Of a stretch of DNA of 64,000 nt, positions 8,237 to 17,152 are shown piece by piece. The stretch is from Vulcanimicrobiota bacterium (GTDB lineage: Bacteria > Vulcanimicrobiota > Vulcanimicrobiia > Vulcanimicrobiales > Vulcanimicrobiaceae). The position numbers and the translations under genes are program-made. How positions within the stretch are numbered: position 1 is the stretch's first letter; every line of letters starts with the position of its first letter. Under the pieces are notes generated by a model. It saw only the letters and a program-made list of their open reading frames with translations, made no database searches and had not been told where the DNA came from. The stretch spans positions 145,439 to 209,438 of the forward strand of contig PMOS01000020.1 of assembly GCA_003161435.1 (NCBI GenBank). The letters run 5' to 3'.

Positions 8237-8523
8237 GCCATGGCCCCGACGATCAGCAGCGGTTCGGCACCGTTCGCGACCGCGTCGGGGAGCGGGGCGT
8301 CGGGCGCTTCGTGCGACAGATCGCGCTCGCAAGCGAAGAACCGTACGAACGGCCGGCGCCGGTGCGTGACGTGATCGCGAATCGTCCCGCGGAGCACCGG
8401 ATAGGAAACCTCGAGCGCGTCGAGCACCGACCGTAGCGAGGGCGCACCGGCGACGTCGAGCTGCACCTCGCGCGACGCCTGCGCGAGCGTCTGCAGATGG
8501 GCCGGGATCACGACGCGGATCAC
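8227..8523 (-). CDS. MoaD/ThiS-like ubiquitin-fold protein
   Basis: 98 aa from GTG at 8523, which overlaps the TGA of the propeller gene (GTGA). It starts [15 protein letters not shown], contains the family segment [13 protein letters not shown], and ends in the diglycine MAGG needed for thiocarboxylation or adenylation by an E1-like enzyme. It belongs to the stand-alone MoaD/ThiS group rather than to a molybdopterin operon; no moaE, moeB or thi gene is nearby. Could be a sulfur carrier or a protein modifier for a pathway involving its operon partners. Confidence 0.85.
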   Translation of the reverse strand: MIRVVIPAHLQTLAQASREVQLDVAGAPSLRSVLDALEVSYPVLRGTIRDHVTHRRRPFVRFFACERDLSHEAPDAPLPDAVANGAEPLLIVGAMAGG

Positions 8524-9635
8524 GGCAGCGTCTGGACTTCGACCGACAGCACTGCGGGCAGATCGCGGACGATCGGCGACCAGCTGTCGCCGGCGTCGGG
8601 CGAGGCATAGACCTGGCCACCGGTCGTGCCGAAATAGACCCCGCACGAGTCGAGCGCGTCGACCGCCATTGCGTCGCGCAGCACGTTGACGTAGCAGTCG
8701 CGCTGCGGCAACCCGCTCGTGAGAGGTTCCCACTCGTTGCCGCCGGTGCGGCTGCGGTACACGCGCAGTTTGCTGTCGGGGACGAAATGCTCCGAGTCGC
8801 TCTTGATCGGGATGACATAGAGTGTCTCGGGTTCGTGCGCGTGCACGTCGATCGGAAACCCGAAGTCGCTCGGCAAGTTTCCGCTGATCTCGTGCCACGA
8901 GTCGCCGGCGTCGTCGCTCCGCATCACGTCCCAGTGTTTTTGCATGAACAGCACGCTCGGACGTGACGGATGCATCGCGATGCGGTGGACGCAGTGACCG
9001 ACCTCGGCGTGCGGATCGGGGAGCTGCGGGGAGATGAGCCCCGCGTTGATCGGGCGCCACGTCGCGCCGGCGTCGTCGGTGCGGAACGCGCCGGCGGCCG
9101 AGATCGCGACGAAGATCCGCTTCGGGTCGCTCGGATCGAGCAGGATCGTGTGCAGGCACATTCCGCCGGCGCCGGGCTGCCAAGCAGGGCCCGATCCGTG
9201 ACCGCGCAGGCCCGCGAGCTCGTGCCACGTGCCGCCGCCGTCCGCCGAACGAAACAGCGCAGCGTCTTCGACACCCGCATAGACGATGTCCGGATCGGTC
9301 AGCGACGGCTCGAGATGCCAGACGCGCGCGAACTCCCACGGATGGGGCGTTCCGTCATACCATTGATGCGTACCGGGGACACCGTCGTAGACGAACTGGT
9401 TCCCCACCGGCGCCCATGTCTTGCCGCCGTCGTCTGAGCGTTGGATCTGCTGCCCGAACCAGCCGTTGCTCTGCGACGCGTAGAGACGGTTCGGATCGGC
9501 GGGCGATCCCTTCACGTGGTAGATCTCCCAGCCCGCGAAGTGCGGACCGTCGATCGCCCACTCGCGGCGCTTTCCGTCCGACGTCAGCACGAACGCGCCC
9601 TTGCGCGTACCGACCAGAACGCGTACGCCGCTCAT
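8520..9635 (-). CDS. BNR-repeat beta-propeller (sialidase-like fold)
   Basis: 371 aa without a signal peptide, so probably cytoplasmic. At least five Asp-box motifs of the S-x-D-x-G-x-x-W type: [44 protein letters not shown], spaced for a six- or seven-bladed propeller. The catalytic residues of true sialidases are not evident, so the exo-alpha-sialidase label used for such proteins is doubtful. ATG overlaps the stop of the VOC gene upstream, and its own stop overlaps the MoaD-like start, so the three are one translationally coupled unit. Confidence 0.88.
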   Translation of the reverse strand: MSGVRVLVGTRKGAFVLTSDGKRREWAIDGPHFAGWEIYHVKGSPADPNRLYASQSNGWFGQQIQRSDDGGKTWAPVGNQFVYDGVPGTHQWYDGTPHPWEFARVWHLEPSLTDPDIVYAGVEDAALFRSADGGGTWHELAGLRGHGSGPAWQPGAGGMCLHTILLDPSDPKRIFVAISAAGAFRTDDAGATWRPINAGLISPQLPDPHAEVGHCVHRIAMHPSRPSVLFMQKHWDVMRSDDAGDSWHEISGNLPSDFGFPIDVHAHEPETLYVIPIKSDSEHFVPDSKLRVYRSRTGGNEWEPLTSGLPQRDCYVNVLRDAMAVDALDSCGVYFGTTGGQVYASPDAGDSWSPIVRDLPAVLSVEVQTLP

Positions 9636-9994
9636 TGGACGTTCTGCACGAGGCCGACCACGTGGCCCTCGGGATCGTTGAATAGCGCGATGCTCGGGCC
9701 GCCGGGGACTTGGTTCGGCGGTACCAGCGTGCTGCCGCCGAGGCGTTGGATCGTCGCGAGCGCGGCCTCGAGGTCGGGAACCTGCACGTAGAACGTCGCG
9801 TGGCCCGCATAGTCGTCCATCCCACCGACGCCGCCGTTGATCCCGCCTTCGCCGTGCGGATCGACGAGCGCGTAGCTGACCCCGGCGCCGGGGATGGGCG
9901 GTCCGATCTGCCAGTCGAACGCACCTTTGTAGAAGCGCTGCAGCGCCTGAAAATCTTTACCGATGATCTCGAAGTGGACGACCGGATTTCCCAT
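9632..9994 (-). CDS. VOC family protein
   Basis: 120 aa from ATG at 9994 (AGGGAAG upstream); the longer start at 10030 adds an unlikely MELTASNAREAQ. One glyoxalase-type domain: [48 protein letters not shown]. First gene of the VOC-propeller-MoaD operon. Sequence resembles the DGPF/CFP30-like VOC branch of unknown substrates. Confidence 0.88.
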   Translation of the reverse strand: MGNPVVHFEIIGKDFQALQRFYKGAFDWQIGPPIPGAGVSYALVDPHGEGGINGGVGGMDDYAGHATFYVQVPDLEAALATIQRLGGSTLVPPNQVPGGPSIALFNDPEGHVVGLVQNVQ

Positions 9995-10102
9995 CTGTGC
10001 TTCCCTTGCGTTCGAAGCCGTAAGCTCCATTCGTACGCCACGCGGGCCCGCGGTCCTCGAATCGGCATGCCGGGACCGGTGCGGTTGACGGAACGGCCGG
10101 CG

Positions 10103-12817
10103 TCAACGAACGGCGGTCACGTACGAAGCGAGTTGCGCGCGTGAGGAGACGCCGAGCTTCTGGTAGACCGAGCCGAGATGCTTCTCGACGGTCTTGTGGC
10201 TGATCGAGAGCCCGCGGGCGATCTCCAAGTTCGATTGCCCGCGCGCCGCGAGCGTCGCGATCTCACGTTCGCGTGCCGAGAGCTCGAGTGTGGTCCCCGC
10301 TGTCTCGCGCGGGGCGTGCGGCGCGGCCGATCGTGCACCTTCGAGGCGCCGTACTTCGTGGGCTGCGCCACAGCTGCGATAGATCGCGAGCGCTGCCTCG
10401 GGCTCGCCGGCCGCTTCGAGCGCCTCAGCTTCGAGGAGCGGAAAACGCAACCGCCGGAAACCGGCGGCGGCGTCGCGCGCCAACGCGGCCGCTTCGTCCC
10501 AGCGTTCCTCGCGCCGCAAGGCGACGGCATCGAAGAGCGTCAACGCGTGCCGCTCGACGACCTCGATCGGCGCGTCGGCCGCGCGCAGCAGATATGCGCG
10601 AGCCCGAGCGCGGTCGGCGGGCGCACCGTACTTCCCAGCTGCGAGCAGGGTGAACACCATGCCGCGCGGACATTCGCAGTCCGGCATCGCGCGGTGCAGC
10701 AACGCGGCAGCGTCTCGGTGACGACCCCGGCGAATCATGATCTCGGCGAAGCCGGCCGCGCACTCCGTTTCCACCTCCGCCGAAACGACGGCTTCGAAAC
10801 CGTCGAACCACTTGTCGACCATCGCTTGATCGTCGAGGTATGCGCCGGCGAGGGTTCCCCACGCGATTCCGAACGCCGTGGTGACTTGGCTTTCGGCGGT
10901 TGCCGGCACCGCTTCGAGCGCACTTCGGGCGCCCGCCAGATCCCCGCGCGCGACGTAACACATCGCAGAGATCGCGTGAGCGCTCAACTCGCCGTGCCGG
11001 TTGCGCTCGTCGCGCGCGGTGTGAAGCGCCTGCGCGATGTTCTCCAGGGCCTCGTCGTGCAAGCCGAAGAACGAGTAACACATCGCGCCGTTGTAGCGCG
11101 CCGCCGCAATCGCGGCGGCCGAGCCCGTCGCGCGCGCCGCCTCGAGCCAAGCACCGTGCTTGCTGCGAAACCCCTCGAGGTCGCCGAACGTCATCGCGAC
11201 CCAGGCGGAGACGTTGTGAAAGCGAAGCCTTATGTCGGGGGCGGCCGCCATCGCTCGCGCATCGACCTGGGCCAAATGATACGCGGCCTGAGTCGGAAAC
11301 CAAAACGTCGCGGTGAGCCATGCGAGGCCGAGATGGACGCGGCTGCGCGCAAGGTACTCGCTGGGTTCGAGCCGCGTCAGCATCTCTTCCAGCGGCGCGG
11401 TCGGTGCGGAGAGCTTGAGCGTATAGCCGGTGATCGCGGCGCGAACGCGACAGGTGGCCTCGAGCTCGTGAGCTCCCGCAGCGCGAAAGATATCCGCCGC
11501 CGCGCCGTAGGTGTTGTTCCCTTCCTCGGTCCAGCCGAGGGCAACGCGCCGATCGGCGATCTTCTCCACCATCGTGCCCCGTACGACCGGGTCGATGTGC
11601 TCCGCTTCGAGCGCGCGCTGATACAAGGCGATCGCATCTTCGTGGGCGTGCACGCGGCCGGCGGCGTCGCCCGCCAACTGATTGTAGCGCGCGGCGCGCT
11701 CATCGTCTCCGGCCGCCCACCAGTGATAGGCCAGCGCTTCGAGCGAGCGCTTTTCGTCCGGTGCGTCTTCGAGGGCGAGCCCGATGCTGCGATGGAGCGG
11801 CTGCACCTCGGCCCCGAGAAACTCGCCGTAGATCGCTTCCCGCGTGAGGCCGTGACGAAAGCGAAAGGTCGCCGGCGTGACCTCTTCGACGAGCTGAAAG
11901 TCACGCGCGCGCCGGAGCGTCGGGAGCAAGCTCGACGCGTCGGCGTCGAGCGTCGCCGCCAGTAAGTCCAAGCTGAAGGAACGGCCGATCACCGCCGCCT
12001 GCCGCACGATGCGGCGCTCCCCTTCGTCGAACGGCCGCAGACGTTCGAGCAGCGTGGCGCGCACCGTCAGCGGAAGGTCGCGTCGACCGCGATCACCGGA
12101 GCGGACCGAGGTGCGCTCGACCGCGCTCCTGAGCAGCTCTTCGGTGAAGAACGGGTTACCGTCTCCCGCCAGCGCGATGGCGCGTCGCGTTTCGTCGGGA
12201 AGGATCACGCCCGACAGGGCTTCGTCGATGAACGTACGCAGCTCGACGCCCGCCAGCGGAACCAGATCGATACGGCCCGCGCGCGCGTTGCGCGCGATCT
12301 TCGCGACGCCGCTGGTCGCGGGATGATCGGGGTGGAGCTCGTCGGGACGAAACGAGGCCAGGATCAGCACCCGCATCCGGTGGACTTTCGAGCCCAGGTA
12401 GGCGAGCAGATCGAGGGTCGCGGCGTCGGCCCAGTGCAGGTCCTCGACGACGACGACGAGCGCGGTTCGCGCCGCGATCGTCGCCAAGCGATCGACGATC
12501 GCGTCGAATTGCTCTTGCTTGGTGGCGGCGGGGGCGAGCTCGGCGCCGGCCGCGTCGAACCGCGCCAGCGCATCGAGGATCGGCCCATACGGCCGGCGCG
12601 CATCCTCCAAGCACGGTCCGTGCCCGATCCGCCAGCGCGAGTAGGCGAGCGCGCCGCAGAACTCGGCGATCAGCCGCGATTTGCCGACTCCCGCGTCGCC
12701 CGTGATCAGGACCAGGCCGCCATGAGACGACCCCGCCTCGAGCCGTCGCTCGCGCAGGTACGCAAGCTCCTCACGCCGGCCGATAAACGGCCGGCAGAGC
12801 ACGGGGCGCACGATCAC
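10103..12817 (-). CDS. Large ATP-binding LuxR-family regulator (LAL type)
   Basis: 904 aa. N-terminal AAA/STAND ATPase with Walker A GDAGVGKS (about 40-47) and Walker B LVVVVEDLHWAD, a long helical TPR-like middle, and a C-terminal LuxR helix-turn-helix (LSAREREIATLAARGQSNLE, then LSISHKTVEKHLGSVYQKLG). Such proteins act as ligand- and ATP-controlled transcription activators. It stands alone, so its target is unknown; a decayed copy of a related gene lies immediately upstream at 12855-13427. Confidence 0.93.
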   Translation of the reverse strand: MIVRPVLCRPFIGRREELAYLRERRLEAGSSHGGLVLITGDAGVGKSRLIAEFCGALAYSRWRIGHGPCLEDARRPYGPILDALARFDAAGAELAPAATKQEQFDAIVDRLATIAARTALVVVVEDLHWADAATLDLLAYLGSKVHRMRVLILASFRPDELHPDHPATSGVAKIARNARAGRIDLVPLAGVELRTFIDEALSGVILPDETRRAIALAGDGNPFFTEELLRSAVERTSVRSGDRGRRDLPLTVRATLLERLRPFDEGERRIVRQAAVIGRSFSLDLLAATLDADASSLLPTLRRARDFQLVEEVTPATFRFRHGLTREAIYGEFLGAEVQPLHRSIGLALEDAPDEKRSLEALAYHWWAAGDDERAARYNQLAGDAAGRVHAHEDAIALYQRALEAEHIDPVVRGTMVEKIADRRVALGWTEEGNNTYGAAADIFRAAGAHELEATCRVRAAITGYTLKLSAPTAPLEEMLTRLEPSEYLARSRVHLGLAWLTATFWFPTQAAYHLAQVDARAMAAAPDIRLRFHNVSAWVAMTFGDLEGFRSKHGAWLEAARATGSAAAIAAARYNGAMCYSFFGLHDEALENIAQALHTARDERNRHGELSAHAISAMCYVARGDLAGARSALEAVPATAESQVTTAFGIAWGTLAGAYLDDQAMVDKWFDGFEAVVSAEVETECAAGFAEIMIRRGRHRDAAALLHRAMPDCECPRGMVFTLLAAGKYGAPADRARARAYLLRAADAPIEVVERHALTLFDAVALRREERWDEAAALARDAAAGFRRLRFPLLEAEALEAAGEPEAALAIYRSCGAAHEVRRLEGARSAAPHAPRETAGTTLELSAREREIATLAARGQSNLEIARGLSISHKTVEKHLGSVYQKLGVSSRAQLASYVTAVR

Positions 12818-12854
12818 GGAGGCGCGCTGATTTCGCGCCGCCGACCGATAGCGC

Positions 12855-13427
12855 CTATTGCTTTGCGAGGCTTTCGGCAGGCCCCACCGTGCGCAGCTTT
12901 TCCCCTAGACGCGCGTACGCGCCCGACTCGACCGGCAGCAAGCCGCGCGCGCGCGCGTAGTACGTCCGCGCGTCTTCGGGCGCGTGGACGGCGGCGGCGC
13001 GGTCGCCGGCGAGCTCGTTGTAGCGCACGCCGCGGCGGATGTCGCCGGCGGCCCAGGCGTGATATGCCAGATCGTCGAGCGCTGCTTCGCCGCTGGGGAC
13101 CATCCGTTCGAGCACCCGCGCGATTCGGCCGTGCAGCGGCCGGACCCGGCCCTTCATGAGTTCCTCGTAGATCACGTCGCGCGTCAGCGCGTGCCGGAAG
13201 GCGTAGCGCTCCCCGGCGGGATCGTCTTCGACGACGAGTTGCAAGGCGCAGGCGCGCTCGAGGGCGGCGCGTACCCGGGCCTCCGGGAAGGTCGCGGTCG
13301 CGGTCAGCACGGCGACGTGGAACCGGCGTCCGATCACGGACGCGCGCATGACGATGGCGCGCTCGATGCGATCCATGAGGCGAACGCGTCCGAGGACGGT
13401 CGCTCGCACCGTTTCGGGGATGAGCAC
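12855..13427 (-). pseudogene. Decayed fragment of a LAL-type regulator paralogue
   Basis: About 190 codons align with the middle of the neighbouring 904-aa regulator: IPETVRATVLGRV against LPLTVRATLLERL, MRASVIGRRF against RQAAVIGRSF, and AYHAWAAGDI against AYHWWAAGDD. The ATPase domain is missing at one end, and the TPR and LuxR domains at the other. The ORF-track entry to 13922 continues only as a shadow of the metallopeptidase gene. A GTG at 13427 could in principle start a short protein, but there is no good ribosome site. Confidence 0.65.
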
Positions 13428-13556
13428 CCGCTCACGATAGCCGCTCGCCGGGGCACGCGAAATGGGGGGCCAGGGTAGGGTTCCGCCCCAACGAGGCGAT
13501 CGCCGGGAAGGGCTGCCGGCCGGGGTCGCGGCGCATCTCGCGAATATCGGCCCGCG

Positions 13557-13925
13557 ATGAGCAGCGCACATCTGTCGCGGGCCGAGTTCGAGCGCGTCGT
13601 CACCGAGGCGCTCGACGCGCTGCCCAAGCGGTTCGCCGATCTGGTCGAGAACGTCGTCATCGCCGTCGAAGACGAGCCGAGCGACGAGGATCTCGAAAGC
13701 ATCGACGACGACGACGACTCGGAGCTGCTCGGAATCTACCGCGGCGTCGCGCTGACCGAACGGACGGACGAGCCGCCGCTGCTGCCCGACGAGATCGCCG
13801 TGTTTCGCGGCCCGATCAACCGCGTGGCGCGCACGCGGCAAGAAGCCGTCCACGAAGTGCGTGAAACCGTGATCCACGAGCTGGGGCACTACTTCGGGCT
13901 CGACGACGACGAGATGCCTCATTGA
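13557..13925 (+). CDS. Zincin-like metallopeptidase (PF06262 type)
   Basis: 122 aa. C-terminal zinc-protease signature VIHELGHYFGLDDDEM (HExxH plus a downstream Asp-rich turn) characteristic of the small minimal-zincin family. The middle is strongly acidic (SIDDDDDSEL). No signal peptide, therefore cytosolic; substrates of the family are unknown. Its TGA overlaps the TTG start of the SET gene. Confidence 0.88.
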   Translation: MSSAHLSRAEFERVVTEALDALPKRFADLVENVVIAVEDEPSDEDLESIDDDDDSELLGIYRGVALTERTDEPPLLPDEIAVFRGPINRVARTRQEAVHEVRETVIHELGHYFGLDDDEMPH

Positions 13926-14350
13926 AGTCCACGCTGGCAGCCGGCCTGACGGTCGCGGAGTCCGCCATTCACGGGAAGGGTTGTTTCGCGACGGTCCGTT
14001 TTCGCCGGCGGAAGAAGATCGCCGAGTACACCGGAGAGCGCATCACCAACGCGGAGGCCGCGCGCCGCGCACATCGCCGCGTGCTGCGCATCAGCGGGCT
14101 GGACCAACGCCATAGCATCGACGGTTCACGCGGTGGCAACGGCACGCACTACATCAACCACTCCTGCCGGCCGAACTGCTACTTGCAGACGATCAGCGGT
14201 CGCTTGATCGTGCTCGCGCTGCGCGATATCCGTCCGGGCGAAGAGATCACGCTCGACTACGTCTCGTCGATGCACTCCGATCGGAAGCGCTGCACGTGCA
14301 AGGCGTCTGATTGCCGTGGCACGATCAATAAGACCACCGCCGGCGCCTGA
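13922..14350 (+). CDS. SET-domain protein (putative lysine methyltransferase)
   Basis: 142 aa, TTG start overlapping the upstream stop (TTGA). Full compact SET domain: GKGCFATVRFRRRKKIAEYTGE at the start, the cofactor/pseudoknot motifs NHSCRPNC and GEEITLDY, and a post-SET cysteine cluster (RCTCKASDCRG) that with NHSC-x-PNC would hold zinc. It would transfer methyl groups from S-adenosylmethionine to lysine on an unknown protein. Bacterial SET proteins of this size are widespread but mostly uncharacterised. Confidence 0.9.
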   Translation: MKSTLAAGLTVAESAIHGKGCFATVRFRRRKKIAEYTGERITNAEAARRAHRRVLRISGLDQRHSIDGSRGGNGTHYINHSCRPNCYLQTISGRLIVLALRDIRPGEEITLDYVSSMHSDRKRCTCKASDCRGTINKTTAGA

Positions 14351-14540
14351 AGCTCCACGCGGCAAGCAGCCCCACCGCCCCAGCCACGACGAGCCCGCCG
14401 CCAACCCACGGCAGCCGTGCGTCGTTCGTCCCTCCGGCGACGATCATCAGTATCCCGAAACCGATGAATGCAATGGGCAAGCCGAACATCATCGCCCAAA
14501 AGAAGCGCCGCGCAGCGTCCGAGCCCTTCGGCTGTTGCAT
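14325..14540 (-). CDS. Small two-helix membrane protein
   Basis: 71 aa if started at the ATG MQQPKGSDAA; a TTG at 14594 would give 89 aa. Two hydrophobic segments (MMFGLPIAFIGFGILMIVAG and WVGGGLVVAGAVGLLAAW) and a basic end (SFRRRRW) look like a real membrane protein rather than a shadow. It overlaps the 3' end of the SET gene on the other strand by 26 bases. No ribosome site is obvious, hence moderate confidence. Function unknown. Confidence 0.5.
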   Translation of the reverse strand: MQQPKGSDAARRFFWAMMFGLPIAFIGFGILMIVAGGTNDARLPWVGGGLVVAGAVGLLAAWSFRRRRWSY

Positions 14541-14596
14541 GTCGAAGGCTTCGGGCCGGCGGAGCGTATTCTTGCCGTAACCGGGAGGCGGCAAAG

Positions 14597-15697
14597 GTGG
14601 GGAAGCGAATCGCGATCTTCGTCATGCACCGCGTAGCGTTGATTTGCATTACGGTCGGAAGCGCGATCGCGATCGCGGTTCCGGCGCTGGCCGATCCGAA
14701 CATCGCCGCGGCGAACGCCGCGATGGCGGCGGTCGTCCAGCGCGCGAAGGCGCCGGGGGCGGGCTTTGCCGTCGGAGACGGCGGCCGTATCGTCGACGTC
14801 AAGGGATTCGGGTACGCGGACGTCGCTGCGCGCACCCCAGTCGGGCCGGATACGATGTTCGCTTTGGCGAGCTGCTCGAAGCCGATCACTGCAATGGCGA
14901 TCATGAAGCTGGTCGAGGAGCGAAAGGTCACCCTCGAGACGCCTGCGTTCGCGTTCCTCGGCATCCGGAGCGTCACCGATCCGCGCGCGGCCGCCATCAC
15001 GATCGAGAACCTGTTGAACCACTCGTCGGGCCTGCCGCACGACGTTGCCGCGAACACCGACGATCCGATGAACACCGCGCACGCCGCCGCCGGCGCGCAC
15101 TTGCAGTTCGCGCCCGGGACGCAGCAGGCGTATTCGAACGCCGGTTTCAACGTGCTCGGTGCGGTCATCGAAAAGGCGAGCGGGATGCGCTACAGCGACT
15201 TCGTCGAGGCCAACGTCTTTCGGCCGGCCGGCGTGACGCGGTTCGGCATGCTCGAGTCGCCGTCGGTGATCCCCGGCCAAGCCGTCCGTTACGGAAAGAA
15301 CGGCCGCCCGGTCGTGAACGGGCGTGGCGAAGGCGGCACGCCGGCCGGCGGCTGGATTCTCTCGCCATCCGACATTGTGCGCGTGCTGATGGCCTACGAC
15401 GCCGGGAAGATCGTCTCGCCGGCGTCGCGCGCCGCTATGCTCGCGCCGCCGGTTGCGCCGCTGCGGCTGCGTTCGAATGGAAGCGCGTTCGGTCTGGGAT
15501 GGGACGTCGTGCTCCGCTCGGGTGGCGATCCGAACGCCGTCTTCTACGGAAAGAACGGCGGCATCCAAGGTACGAGCACGTGGATCGAGCATCGTCCCGA
15601 CGGCATCGACTTTGCCGCGTTCTACAACGGCGGCAACGGCAGCGGCGCGCATCGGCCGGGCCTCACCGGCGTCGAGCGCGCGTTGGACGGACGATGA
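14597..15697 (+). CDS. Secreted serine hydrolase (beta-lactamase/PF00144 family)
   Basis: 366 aa from GTG at 14597, eight bases after GGGAGG; ATG at 14624 is the alternative. The N-terminus KRIAIFVMHRVALICITVGS...PALA is a Sec signal. Class-C-like active site: SxxK as SCSK (nucleophile Ser, general-base Lys) and YxN as YSN. Ends before a canonical KTG, with GKNGG in that area. Family includes D-aminopeptidases, esterases and PBP-like enzymes, so beta-lactam hydrolysis should not be assumed. Acts in the periplasm. Confidence 0.88.
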   Translation: MGKRIAIFVMHRVALICITVGSAIAIAVPALADPNIAAANAAMAAVVQRAKAPGAGFAVGDGGRIVDVKGFGYADVAARTPVGPDTMFALASCSKPITAMAIMKLVEERKVTLETPAFAFLGIRSVTDPRAAAITIENLLNHSSGLPHDVAANTDDPMNTAHAAAGAHLQFAPGTQQAYSNAGFNVLGAVIEKASGMRYSDFVEANVFRPAGVTRFGMLESPSVIPGQAVRYGKNGRPVVNGRGEGGTPAGGWILSPSDIVRVLMAYDAGKIVSPASRAAMLAPPVAPLRLRSNGSAFGLGWDVVLRSGGDPNAVFYGKNGGIQGTSTWIEHRPDGIDFAAFYNGGNGSGAHRPGLTGVERALDGR

Positions 15698-15723
15698 CGT
15701 TTCAGCGAGGCAGGGAGATCGGT

Positions 15724-16473
15724 ATGAGAGCGCTTTCCGTGGTTGTTGCGACAGCGTTGGCGATGGTCGCGCTGACCGGTGCGGCGCAGGCCGCCGAGAT
15801 CCGGGTCATCAGCTCCAACGCGCTGACCGAAGTGCTGGCCGTGCTGGGCCCGCAATTCGAGAAGGCTACCGGCAACACGCTGGTCGTTCACTATGACACC
15901 ACCACCGCGCTCAGGAAAGACATCATCGCCGGTGAGGCCTTCGATGTCGCGATCCTGACCGGGCCCGCGATGGACGACCTGGTTCACGCGTCGAAGGTGG
16001 ACCCCGCGACGCGCGCCGAGGTCGCGCGCTCGGGCGTCGGCGTCGCCTACAAGACCGGCGCGCCGGCCCCCGACATCCACGACGCGGCGTCGTTCAAGAA
16101 CGCGATGCTGGCAGCGCACACAGTCGCCTACACGACCGCAGGGGCGAGCGGTCTGTACTTCCTGTCGGTGTGCGAAAAGCTCGGCATCGCCGACCAGGTG
16201 AAAGCCAAGTCGAGGGTATTGACCGGCGGACGCGTCGCCGAGTTGGTCGCGCGCGGCGAAGCCGAGCTCGCAGCCCAGCAGATCAGCGAGCTGTTGCCGG
16301 TCGCCGGAGTTTCGATCGTGCCGTTTCCGCCCGATCTGCAGATGTACAGCTCGTTTCCGGCAGCCGTCGCGTCAACGAGCAAACAACCGCAAGCAGCGGC
16401 TGCATTGATTCGGTTTCTGACCGATCCGAACAACGCGGCATTGCTGAAATCGAAGGGCATGGAACCGGGCTGA
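15724..16473 (+). CDS. ModA-like periplasmic substrate-binding protein, orphan
   Basis: 249 aa from ATG at 15724 (AGGGAG upstream), with signal peptide MRALSVVVATALAMVALTGAAQA. The fold is type-II periplasmic binding protein of the molybdate/ModA branch: EIRVISSNALTEVLAVLGPQFE, FDVAILTG, and a C-terminal AAALIRFLTDPNNAALLKSKG. No permease or ATPase is adjacent; it follows the serine hydrolase by 26 bases. May bind a small anion, or serve another signalling or transport partner elsewhere. Confidence 0.85.
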   Translation: MRALSVVVATALAMVALTGAAQAAEIRVISSNALTEVLAVLGPQFEKATGNTLVVHYDTTTALRKDIIAGEAFDVAILTGPAMDDLVHASKVDPATRAEVARSGVGVAYKTGAPAPDIHDAASFKNAMLAAHTVAYTTAGASGLYFLSVCEKLGIADQVKAKSRVLTGGRVAELVARGEAELAAQQISELLPVAGVSIVPFPPDLQMYSSFPAAVASTSKQPQAAAALIRFLTDPNNAALLKSKGMEPG

Positions 16474-16534
16474 CGGTCGCTCGCGTCGCGAGCGCGTGTT
16501 GCGCATCAGGCGAAAACGGGTATTGTCCGGTATC

Positions 16535-16948
16535 ATGAAAACGTCCACCGCAATCGATCTCTTCCGCCCGGTCGCATTAGGCGTCGGCATTTTCGCCGCC
16601 ACCAGCGCGATCGGGGCGGCGCAAATGAACTCCAATCCGTGCACGCAGTCGGCGACGACGTACAATTCGTTCGATCCCGAGTACAATAACGTCGACGCTT
16701 GGCAGCCGACGTGGGATACCGGATCGTACGACCGCAACCACATGATCCTCGGCACCGTGGGCTCCTTCGCGGCGTTCCGTCTGACGCTGACGAGCACTCA
16801 GGGCGACACGATGACGATCGACCTCAAGCAAGGGACCGTCATTCGCCCGACCGGTCTGACGCCGTCCTCCGGCCAGCACGTCGCCGTGTTCGGCTACTGG
16901 AGCAACGGCACGTTCATCGCCAACCGCGTCGTGCTGCACGGCTCCTAA
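16535..16948 (+). CDS. Small secreted protein with a DUF5666-like beta unit
   Basis: 137 aa from ATG at 16535. A signal-like hydrophobic stretch (VALGVGIFAATSAIGAA) is followed by a region with two Cys and by GDTMTIDLKQGTVIRPTGL...GQHVAVFGYW...FIANRVVL, the strand pattern of DUF5666/OB-type repeats. TATTGT lies eight bases before the ATG, pointing to a leaderless transcript. No function known. Confidence 0.7.
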   Translation: MKTSTAIDLFRPVALGVGIFAATSAIGAAQMNSNPCTQSATTYNSFDPEYNNVDAWQPTWDTGSYDRNHMILGTVGSFAAFRLTLTSTQGDTMTIDLKQGTVIRPTGLTPSSGQHVAVFGYWSNGTFIANRVVLHGS

Positions 16949-16974
16949 ACCACGGCAACCAAACCTGTGAGCCC

Positions 16975-17007
16975 GTCCGCCGCGCAGTTTCTCCCTGCGC
17001 GGCGGAC
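16975..17007. terminator. Strong stem-loop between two secreted-protein genes
   Basis: GTCCGCCGCGCAG, a seven-base loop, then CTGCGCGGCGGAC: a perfect 13-bp stem 26 bases after the stop at 16948. It lacks a T-run, so termination would need a factor, or it may protect the 3' end. Confidence 0.5.
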
Positions 17008-17067
17008 GCTCGCGTGCTTGAGGAAATAGCGTCCGACGACGTCTACATCACCAACGCCGTCGTCGCT

Positions 17068-17089
17068 CTTCGACAAGCTCAGAGTGACA
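17068..17089. repeat. REP-like intergenic motif CTTCGACAAGCTCAGAGTGACA
   Basis: This 22-mer resembles a short element (TTCGACAAGCTCAG...TGACA) that I recall as recurrent between genes in many unrelated bacterial genomes. One copy here. GTGACATTT recurs shortly after it. No other copy noticed in the window. Confidence 0.35.
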
Positions 17090-17152
17090 TTTTGGCCAGC
17101 GCCGCGTGACATTTCCCAGGTCGGGCGCGGCATCGAGGCCAACGTGGCCGTG

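Noticed and set aside
8039-8818. 259-aa minus-strand ORF taken as one gene
   Set aside because: Only the last 65 codons resemble a sigma-factor tail; the rest is out-of-frame shadow of the propeller and MoaD genes.
8520-9635. True exo-alpha-sialidase
   Set aside because: Asp boxes are present but the arginine triad and catalytic Tyr/Glu are not evident and there is no export signal.
10178-11965. 595-aa plus-strand ORF
   Set aside because: Antisense shadow of the LAL regulator; Arg/Gly-rich, no domain, and the minus-strand gene has clear Walker and LuxR motifs.
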